Shown in pieces: positions 38,233-44,716 of a stretch of 64,000 bases of DNA. Within the stretch, counting starts at the first letter, position 1. Each line of letters begins with the position of its first letter. The notes beneath the pieces were generated by a model. That model saw only the letters and a program-made list of their open reading frames with translations. It did not search any database and was not told where the DNA came from. The DNA is from Anaeromassilibacillus senegalensis (lineage in GTDB: Bacteria; Bacillota; Clostridia; Oscillospirales; Acutalibacteraceae): NCBI RefSeq assembly GCF_021531715.1, contig NZ_JAFBIT010000002.1, positions 124,001-188,000 on the forward strand, in the 5' to 3' direction. Both the position numbers and the translations under genes were made by a program.

Positions 38233-39207
38233 TTAAAGCTGCAGGCCCTTTCCGTAAAAGGCCGTGCGCTGATCGATCTCCGTGTAGTCGATCTCCCCGG
38301 TCTTCATAAACTTTTCAACCGTCGCTCGATCCGGAATACCCGCCCGGCCGCCGATGCGCGTACACTTGATGCACGCCACCGCCGTAGCCAGCTTCGCGGC
38401 CTCCAGCGCCGTCATGCCCTCCACCATGCCGACCGCGAACGCGCCGTGGAAGACGTCGCCCGCGCCGACAGTATCGGCAACCTGCACATCATAGGAATCG
38501 AGCTGGAAAAAGCCGTCCTTGCTGTATCCGACACAGCCGTGCGGGCCGAGCGTGAACACCACGACCGGCGGGCCCATCTCAAACACCTTTTTGCAGTTTT
38601 CCTCGTAATTCTTGTCCTTGAACAGCACGTCATAGACGAATTCGGACGCCACAAACGCATCGATCAGGTCGAGATTCTCCATGACATTTGAATCGTAGCT
38701 GTCCGCGTCGATGATGACCTTTGCGCCTGCGGCCTTCGCCTTGCGCGCCGCATCGAGGCAGACCTCGGAGCCGCGCGAGATGAAAAACCACTCGCAGTCC
38801 GCAAGAACCGACTCATCCAGCGTGCCGGGCATCGCCGCCTCCGCTGTACCGGTGCGGTATACGATGCTGCGGCCGTTCGTCTCGCGGTCGCTCAGTACGA
38901 TGGAAAGCGAGGTCGTACGGCCCGGGCGCACCTGCATGCCGTGCACGTCGATGCCGTGACGCTCGAAGTCGCGCAGGACAAACTGCCCGTAATCGTCGTC
39001 GCCGACCGCGCCGAGCATCGCGCATTTCGCGCCGAGCCGCGCCGCCGCCACCATGCCGGTCGCCACCTTGCCGCCGCCCTGCCAGGAGAGGTCGCGCACG
39101 CCCGTGCCGCCGTTCGGCTTCGGGAAAACGTCCACGTTCACCGCAAGATCGACGCAAGGCATGTCGTACCCGGCGATCTGATATTTCTTTTTCACGTTAC
39201 GTTCCAT
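38233..39207 (-). CDS. PfkB-family sugar kinase
   Basis: A 324-residue ribokinase-fold kinase. The N-terminal GG signature is in WQGGGKVATGMVAAARLG, and the catalytic DTVGAGDVFHGAF (base Asp in GAGD) is at about residues 250-262. It would phosphorylate a ketose or ketose-phosphate for the adjacent aldolase, as in fructose/tagatose or L-sugar pathways. The ATG was chosen over an upstream GTG because GGGGAAAGGA precedes it; it lies 11 nt after the aldolase stop. Confidence 0.9.
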   Translation of the reverse strand: MERNVKKKYQIAGYDMPCVDLAVNVDVFPKPNGGTGVRDLSWQGGGKVATGMVAAARLGAKCAMLGAVGDDDYGQFVLRDFERHGIDVHGMQVRPGRTTSLSIVLSDRETNGRSIVYRTGTAEAAMPGTLDESVLADCEWFFISRGSEVCLDAARKAKAAGAKVIIDADSYDSNVMENLDLIDAFVASEFVYDVLFKDKNYEENCKKVFEMGPPVVVFTLGPHGCVGYSKDGFFQLDSYDVQVADTVGAGDVFHGAFAVGMVEGMTALEAAKLATAVACIKCTRIGGRAGIPDRATVEKFMKTGEIDYTEIDQRTAFYGKGLQL

Positions 39208-39218
39208 TCCTTTCCCCG

Positions 39219-40073
39219 TCACAGCGAGAAGCCGTTCGGGTTCAGCAGACGCATCTTGCCGCGAACGAAATCGATTGCGCCCTCGCTCGCCTCATTCAGG
39301 ATGGACATAAAGCTGCCGTCCTTGTTTTCGGGATTCGCCGCCGCGCAGATCGACGCATAACACGCGCGGAAATACTCGGTCGCAATATTGAACTTGCTCA
39401 TGCCGAGACGCACGCTCTCCTGAAGCTGCTCGTGCGGGATATCGGAGCATCCGTGCAGCACGAGCGGCACAGAAAGCGCAGCGCGCAGCTTCTTGATGCG
39501 GTCAAAGTCGAGATTCGGCGTCTGCACGTACGCGCCGTGCGCGTTGCCGACCGCAACGGCCAGCGAGCCGCAGCCCGTCTTCTCCACAAAATCGACCGCC
39601 TGCTCCACGTTCGTGTAATTGTCACTGTTGACAATATCATCGAGGCTTGCGCCCGAACCGACATGGCCGAGCTCGGCTTCGACATCCACGCCGAAGACCG
39701 CTGCCGTGCGGACGACCGCTTTCGTCATCTCCACGTTCTCTTCAAACGGGCACGCCGAGCCATCCACCATAACGGACGGGAAGCCGGCCTTGATGCCGCG
39801 CACAGCGATTTCGTACGACGCGGAATGGTCGAGATGCACCGCGATCGGCACATCCGCATTCTCGGCGAACTCTTTCGCAAAGGCCGCCACATGGTGCAGG
39901 CTGATGTAGGACTCAAAGCCCGGATAAAGCTGGATAATCAGCGGGATGCGCTCCCGCTTCGCCGCCTCCGCCGCCCATTTGACGGTTTCGTAGTTGAACA
40001 CATTGATTGCCGCGACGCCGTAATGATTCTCCGTCGCGTGCTGTAGGATGTCTTTGACCTTCATCAGGGCCAT
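39219..40073 (-). CDS. Class II (zinc) ketose-bisphosphate aldolase
   Basis: A 284-residue class II aldolase of the fructose/tagatose-bisphosphate type. Zinc and active-site motifs are HLDHS (about 80-84), the Glu of VDVEAELGHVGSG, HGAYV and LHGCSDIP (His ligand), then the phosphate-binding KFNIATE. The start (MALMKVKD) follows AAAGGAG by 9 nt. It is the first gene of the sugar cassette. Confidence 0.92.
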   Translation of the reverse strand: MALMKVKDILQHATENHYGVAAINVFNYETVKWAAEAAKRERIPLIIQLYPGFESYISLHHVAAFAKEFAENADVPIAVHLDHSASYEIAVRGIKAGFPSVMVDGSACPFEENVEMTKAVVRTAAVFGVDVEAELGHVGSGASLDDIVNSDNYTNVEQAVDFVEKTGCGSLAVAVGNAHGAYVQTPNLDFDRIKKLRAALSVPLVLHGCSDIPHEQLQESVRLGMSKFNIATEYFRACYASICAAANPENKDGSFMSILNEASEGAIDFVRGKMRLLNPNGFSL

Positions 40074-40198
40074 TTGAAACAACTCCTTTTGTAGAATTCA
40101 GGAAGCGCGTCCTCCCCAAGGGATGAAACCCGGCCCCGAGCGCCCCGCGCTGCAAAACACGCCAATGTGCACAAGTCGCTATTATCCAAACTATGTGT

Positions 40199-40219
40199 GC
40201 GGCAATTCCCCATTGCCGC
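40199..40219. repeat. Hairpin in the long leader of the aldolase operon
   Basis: GCGGCAAT and ATTGCCGC flank TCCCC, a perfect 8-bp stem in the 245-nt leader RNA. The remainder of 40074-40324 shows no gene; a loose cre-like TGAAACCGTGTTTA (40239-40252, 12 of 14 positions) is seen. Confidence 0.5.
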
Positions 40220-40324
40220 CAAAAGCCGCTTATGTCCATGAAACCGTGTTTAATCTATCGAGCGTCTTACGGACTATGGCACGAAATCTTCCATCCAAAT
40301 TCGCGCGCCTTTCCTGTCAACTAC

Positions 40325-40353
40325 AATATATCATGCAGTCCATACAGTGTAAA
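40325..40353 (-). promoter_or_regulatory. Promoter of the aldolase-kinase-isomerase operon
   Basis: On the minus strand TTTACA, a 17-bp spacer and TATATT, about 245 nt upstream of the aldolase, leaving an unusually long leader. Confidence 0.65.
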
Positions 40354-40439
40354 TGGATAAAAGAGATTTTATTTTGACAATATCGACCCGAAATGCGCGG
40401 TGCCGCCAAAATCCAAAGCTCGGACAATTTTCGCGCAAC

Positions 40440-40479
40440 AAAAATGCTCTCCCGCGCCTTGTCCAAGGCATGGGAGAGC
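40440..40479 (-). terminator. Terminator of the trkH-like gene
   Basis: GCTCTCCC (40446-40453) and GGGAGAGC (40472-40479) enclose a second GCCTTG/CAAGGC stem; on the minus strand ATTTTTG follows. It lies 13 nt after the stop. Confidence 0.75.
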
Positions 40480-40492
40480 GCGCTTTGCCGTT

Positions 40493-41869
40493 TCAGCCGA
40501 TCAACATCCGGCCCTCGGGCAGAATCGAACCCATTTTTTTCTTTTTCCGCATCAGGATCGCGATTCCAAGCGAAACCGGCCCCACACGGCCGATAAACAT
40601 CGTCACCGTCACGGCCAGCTTCGAGAGCACGCTCAGATGCGGCGTCAGGTTGGCGCTCAGGCCAACCGTTCCGAAGGCGGAGACGGATTCAAAAATCGCA
40701 TCGATGCCGTTGACGCCCCTCTGCAGCGCCGTGATCAGCGCCGTATCCAGCGCGACAATCAGCAGGCCGAGCGTGACGACCGTCAGGGATTTATTGATCA
40801 TCGACCAGTCAAACCGGTGGCGCAGCATGGTGGTGTCCTCCTCGCCGCGCAGCGTGGATTTGACCGCCGCAATCAGCACAACGAGCGTCGTGACCTTGAT
40901 GCCGCCCGCCGTGGAGCCGGGGCAGCCGCCGATAAACATCAGAATGACCGTAATGAGCTTCGTCGCGTCCTTCTCATCCGCGATGCTGATGGACGCGAAG
41001 CCCGCCGTACGCGTATTCGTCGACTGAAAGAACGCCGCGTTGAGCTTCTCGAGGAAGCTCATGCCGTACAGCGTGTTGTCGTATTCGCAGATCAAAATCA
41101 GCACGGTGCCGATCACAAGGAGGAACGCTGTCGCGCGCAGGCAGACCTGCGAGTGGAAATTCAGCTTCTCCACGTGCTCGCGGTGTAGCCGCGTATAGAT
41201 CTTCTTCGTGTAAATATCGTGGAAAATGACAAAGCCCGTGGAACCGGTGATAATCAGGCCGCAGATCGTCAGCGTGACGAGCGGGTCTCCGTTGAACGCC
41301 GAAAGGCTGGTGTTGCCCGAAACAAAACTCAGAATATCGAAGCCCGCGTTGCAGAACGCGGAGACGGAGACGAACACGGACGCCCAGACGCCGAGCCCGC
41401 CGTAGTGCGGGACAAAGCGGAGCATCAAGAGCCCCGCGCCGGTCAGCTCCGTGACAAAGGTAAACGAAACGACGATGCGCAGCAGCGTGACGACATCCAG
41501 ACCGCTGCCGCCTGCGCTCTCTCGCGCAAGAATCAGCTCTTTAATGCCGATCTTGCGGCGAATCAGCAGAGAAAACCCGGTTGCAAAGGTTGCAAGGCCG
41601 AGACCGCCGCACTGGATCAAAATCAGCAGCACCGCCTGTCCGAAATACGACCAGTACGAATAGGTATCGTAAATCGCAAGTCCCGTCACGCAGGTGGCGG
41701 AGGTGGCTGTGAACAGCGCGTCCACAGGGTTTGTGAACTGCATGCTCCGCGCGGAAATCGGCAGCATCAGAAGCACCGTGCCGATCACGATCAGGCCGAT
41801 GAAGCTGCAGACGATCACACGCGTCGGCGAGCTTCTCTTGAGAATCCCTTTCAGCTTGTTTTCATTCAT
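40493..41869 (-). CDS. TrkH/KtrB-family potassium uptake channel
   Basis: A 458-residue protein with four M1-P-M2 repeats, about 10 helices. Selectivity-filter-like turns include ATSATCVTGLA, SAFCNAGFD, STNTRTAGFAS and SAFGTVGLSAN, each with the central Gly; GGCPGSTAGGIKV is the conserved link typical of the TrkH/KtrB family. It moves K+, often Na+-coupled, gated by a TrkA/KtrA protein not seen here. It begins 46 nt after queT, so it may share the queT transcript. Confidence 0.93.
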   Translation of the reverse strand: MNENKLKGILKRSSPTRVIVCSFIGLIVIGTVLLMLPISARSMQFTNPVDALFTATSATCVTGLAIYDTYSYWSYFGQAVLLILIQCGGLGLATFATGFSLLIRRKIGIKELILARESAGGSGLDVVTLLRIVVSFTFVTELTGAGLLMLRFVPHYGGLGVWASVFVSVSAFCNAGFDILSFVSGNTSLSAFNGDPLVTLTICGLIITGSTGFVIFHDIYTKKIYTRLHREHVEKLNFHSQVCLRATAFLLVIGTVLILICEYDNTLYGMSFLEKLNAAFFQSTNTRTAGFASISIADEKDATKLITVILMFIGGCPGSTAGGIKVTTLVVLIAAVKSTLRGEEDTTMLRHRFDWSMINKSLTVVTLGLLIVALDTALITALQRGVNGIDAIFESVSAFGTVGLSANLTPHLSVLSKLAVTVTMFIGRVGPVSLGIAILMRKKKKMGSILPEGRMLIG

Positions 41870-41915
41870 CGAAATTCAATCTCCTTTGCCCGTCACCATC
41901 TGAGCCGGGTCTAAA

Positions 41916-42452
41916 TCAAACCAGCATAAATTGGCTGAGCTTCGTGCGCTTGATGGCGATCATCAGCGGGATGCCGAGCGCAAAGCAGACGACAAGCTCG
42001 CCAACGCCGACGGAAACCGCGCCGGAAACGAAGCCGGCCAGCGATGCGTTGCCCCAGCCGAAAGAACCGGCCTCCGAAAGGCAGGCGATCTCCAGCCCGA
42101 CGATCAGCGCGTTGAACAGCACCGGCGGCAGCGGCGCGAGAATCGGGATCTCCTTCCAGCGAATGTTCCGGAGCATGTACGTGCACAGGCTCGCGAGCAG
42201 CGTCGCCAGCGTGCCGAAGACCCAGTCCACGATACCGAGCGGGCTTGCAAGGTTCGAGAGCAGGCAGCCGATGGTGAGGCCCGGAATCGCCGCGGGCGTG
42301 AACGCCGGAAGCACGGTGAGCGCCTCCGAAAAGCGGAACTGGAACGGGCCGTAAGCGAGGTTCATCGCCGCCGCTGCGTACGTGAGCACAGCGTACAGCG
42401 CCGCAATCACGGCGCTGAGCGCCAGAAAGCGGACTTTGTTGGTGGTTTTCAA
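41916..42452 (-). CDS. queT: Queuosine precursor transporter QueT (ECF S-component)
   Basis: A 178-residue protein with about five membrane helices. Features include LALSAVIAALYAVLTYAAA at the start and GPFQFRFSEALTVLPAFTPAAIPGL, the QueT signature, and a C-terminal IPLMIAIKR. It is the substrate-binding part of an energy-coupling-factor importer for queuosine precursors such as preQ1. The TTG start (LKTTNK) follows AGAAGGGA at about 11 nt; no ATG is suitable. A preQ1-type riboswitch lies in the leader, matching this assignment. Confidence 0.88.
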   Translation of the reverse strand: MKTTNKVRFLALSAVIAALYAVLTYAAAAMNLAYGPFQFRFSEALTVLPAFTPAAIPGLTIGCLLSNLASPLGIVDWVFGTLATLLASLCTYMLRNIRWKEIPILAPLPPVLFNALIVGLEIACLSEAGSFGWGNASLAGFVSGAVSVGVGELVVCFALGIPLMIAIKRTKLSQFMLV

Positions 42453-42500
42453 TTGTGAAGCATTCCCTTCTGTTCCACGGTCCGGACAGAATCCGGCCGC

Positions 42501-42537
42501 GCTAGTATTTTTTAAGGTCAGGATGTCGCGACTGACC
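42501..42537 (-). ncRNA. PreQ1-I riboswitch candidate upstream of queT
   Basis: On the minus strand GGTCAG, a 10-nt loop TCGCGACATC, CTGACC and the tail TTAAAAAATACTAGC. This is the small H-type pseudoknot layout of class I preQ1 aptamers (compare the Thermoanaerobacter form with loop TCGCAGTAAC and an A-rich tail). It starts about 20 nt after the predicted transcription start. A second hairpin CCGGA/TCCGG (42481-42495) before the queT ribosome site could be the expression platform. Confidence 0.68.
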
Positions 42538-42564
42538 GCCGCGCACGCTGTGCGCCGCACATAT

Positions 42565-42593
42565 AGAATACGCATTTTGATACAAAATGTCAA
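42565..42593 (-). promoter_or_regulatory. queT promoter
   Basis: On the minus strand TTGACA, a 17-bp spacer and TATTCT, just upstream of the preQ1 aptamer. Confidence 0.8.
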
Positions 42594-42672
42594 GCGGAAC
42601 GTCACGCTCGCGCAAAAAGCGGCGTCGGCCGCACGAAATGCCGTACAGCCGACGCCCAGTTTTCGAAAATCC

Positions 42673-43779
42673 TTATTCGGTTTCGCCGTAATCCGCCCCG
42701 GCGGGATTGCAGAGCAGCAGGACCGTTTCCTCCTTCGGCTCCAGCGTGATCGCGCCCGCGCCGTACGGAATGAAGAGCTCATCCGCCTTTTGGATGTCCA
42801 TCGCGGTCTCTCCGCAGCGGAGCGCGCCGCTTCCGGAAAGCACAAGGACGATCTGCGGCGTGCCGGTGCGCTGCAGTTCGACCGGCGCCTTGGCCGCAAG
42901 ACGCGTAAACGAGAAGTACGGCGTCTGGCTCTTTCCGATGACGACGCTCTCCTCGCCCCAGTCGCCTGCGCGGAGCGTTTTCGGCTCGATGCGGTAGCGG
43001 CGCAGGTTTTCTTCAAAGTCCGCGCCATTGTAGATGTAACAGCCGAGCAGCCGCTCCTTGTGGAACGCCTGCTCCTCGGGCGTGCCGTGCGAAAGCTTGT
43101 GTGCGCCGACCGTGATGTCGCTCGGCTCCTGCACCTCGGCGACGAAGCAGCCGCAGCCGATCGCGTGCGGCAGGCCGGCCTGAATGAAGAACGCGTCGCC
43201 CACCTCCACCGGGATCTTGTGGCAGCAGTCCTCCATCGCGCGGATATCGCCGCGGTCATACGCTTCCTCAAACATCTCGCGCGTGACGCCTTCCTTGAAG
43301 CCCATATAGACGTACGGCGTCTCCGGGCTGTCCTCGCGCTTGCCGATGACGTACCAGCTTTCTTCCTTGCCATAATCGCTGTTGAACCACTCCTTCGCGT
43401 AGGGACGGGTGGGGTGCGTCTGCAGGCCGAGCTGCTTTTCCGCATCGAGCAGCTTGACGAGCACGCCGACGTGCGCGCCGTTGCGCGCGATATGCGCCGC
43501 GCCGAGCGCCGCTTCCGGGTTCGCCTCCACCGCTTCAAACAGATAGCGCTTCGAGCCGTCCGGCAAAATCACCTCGGCGCAGCCGTCGTTCGGGTCGCCC
43601 TTCTCGGCGGCGTTCACCGTGCGCGTATCGGAACCGACCCACGCCTCCGGGCGGCCATCGTCCGCGCCCGGGTAGATGCCGCGGAAACGGTCGATCTCCC
43701 GTCCGCCGGGATAGCGCACGATTTTGTTCGGGACTAGCTTCCACGGTACTGTGTACCAATTCTTTTCAAACAACGCCAT
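42673..43779 (-). CDS. manA: Mannose-6-phosphate isomerase, class I
   Basis: A 368-residue cupin enzyme interconverting mannose-6-P and fructose-6-P. The zinc-site motif LQTHPTRPYAKE, EESWYVIG and the second His in IQAGLPHAIG are seen, along with GGREIDRFRG near the start. As the last gene of a unit with a beta-mannosidase-like GH2, it would pass released mannose (after phosphorylation) to glycolysis. GGAGG lies 8 nt before the ATG. Confidence 0.9.
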   Translation of the reverse strand: MALFEKNWYTVPWKLVPNKIVRYPGGREIDRFRGIYPGADDGRPEAWVGSDTRTVNAAEKGDPNDGCAEVILPDGSKRYLFEAVEANPEAALGAAHIARNGAHVGVLVKLLDAEKQLGLQTHPTRPYAKEWFNSDYGKEESWYVIGKREDSPETPYVYMGFKEGVTREMFEEAYDRGDIRAMEDCCHKIPVEVGDAFFIQAGLPHAIGCGCFVAEVQEPSDITVGAHKLSHGTPEEQAFHKERLLGCYIYNGADFEENLRRYRIEPKTLRAGDWGEESVVIGKSQTPYFSFTRLAAKAPVELQRTGTPQIVLVLSGSGALRCGETAMDIQKADELFIPYGAGAITLEPKEETVLLLCNPAGADYGETE

Positions 43780-43816
43780 AGAATTACCTCCAAAACAGAT
43801 GGAATATGCGCCGCGC

Positions 43817-44706
43817 TCAGACACGCGGCTGATTCGGACACATAGGCGGCCCGCTCTTCTCAAATTTGGAATCCACATGCGTGCCTCCCTCGTTCAGAAG
43901 CACGAACGGCACATGCAGCACGCGTCCCTTCTTGGAATCCTCAAATGTGATCTCCAGCACGCCGCGGTACAGCGGGCGCGCCGCCTGCTCCAGCGACAGC
44001 TCAAACTCAACGGCGGAAATGCCGCTGCCCATATGGCCCATCGTGACGAGTGTGCTCAGCTCCTTGGACGGCGAAACCTGCAGCTCGTCCGCCGTGTACA
44101 GGTGCAGGTTCAGCCGCTCGGTCGAAACGCTGCGCGCCGTGTTCGACAGCAGGAACCGGATGCGCTTCGGCTCGCCCGCGCGGATAACCGGGTCGCCCAT
44201 GTAGTCCAGCCGGACGTTGACGTAGTCGAACCGATACGTGACCACGCGCATATCGTCGTAAATGTTGCAGAACCAGTCCGGCGCCATGAAGTCCCCAGCG
44301 GGCTCCTGCGAAAGGCCGAACTTTTTCACCGCGTCCTCATGGATTTTAGCGATGCGCGCGGAAAACGCATAGATATCCTTCAGGATGCGGCTCTCCATGC
44401 GGAACGGATCGATGCTGATCGTCTTGATTTTCGTGCCGATCGGCTCAATCCACTTGTCCTCGATCGAATCGATGCCGCAGCGGATGCCGTGCAGCGCAGC
44501 GATGGTGCCTGCGGTGCAGTCGGTATCCTCGCCGAACCAGACTGCGCCGCACATAGAAGCGCCGAGGTCGCCCTGCCCCGCGATCAGATTGTACGCGATG
44601 ATGAACAGATTGGACGGCACGTCAAAGCCGAATTTGCCCTCGCCGTAGCCGTGGTCGACGGCGGTTCAAGGCCAACACGCAGGTTGGCCTTTGCCGTAAG
44701 TTTCAT
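43817..44706 (-). pseudogene. Decayed ADP-ribosylglycohydrolase (internal deletion and frameshift)
   Basis: From the ATG at 44706 the frame reads MKLTAKANLRVGLEPP and then stops after 40 codons. A second frame, open from about 44655, reads AVDHGYGEG and continues for about 280 codons with GEDTDCTAGTIAALHGI, a metal-site motif of the DraG/ADP-ribosylglycohydrolase family. In intact relatives (as I recall them) NLR-x-GL-x-PP and VDHG-x-GEG are separated by many residues and preceded by about 100 more. The N-terminal half is therefore missing and the join is out of frame. It follows the GH3 gene by 10 nt, within the glycan operon. An assembly error is the alternative. Confidence 0.72.
44668..44691. 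repeat. Perfect inverted repeat at the pseudogene junction
   Basis: AAGGCCAAC and GTTGGCCTT (9 bp each) flank ACGCAG, a few bases from where the two pseudogene frames meet. Confidence 0.75.
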
Positions 44707-44716
44707 GGCATTCCTC

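Noticed and set aside
40083-40377. Small plus-strand frame in the aldolase operon leader
   Set aside because: No ribosome site; it overlaps the minus-strand promoter and leader hairpin.
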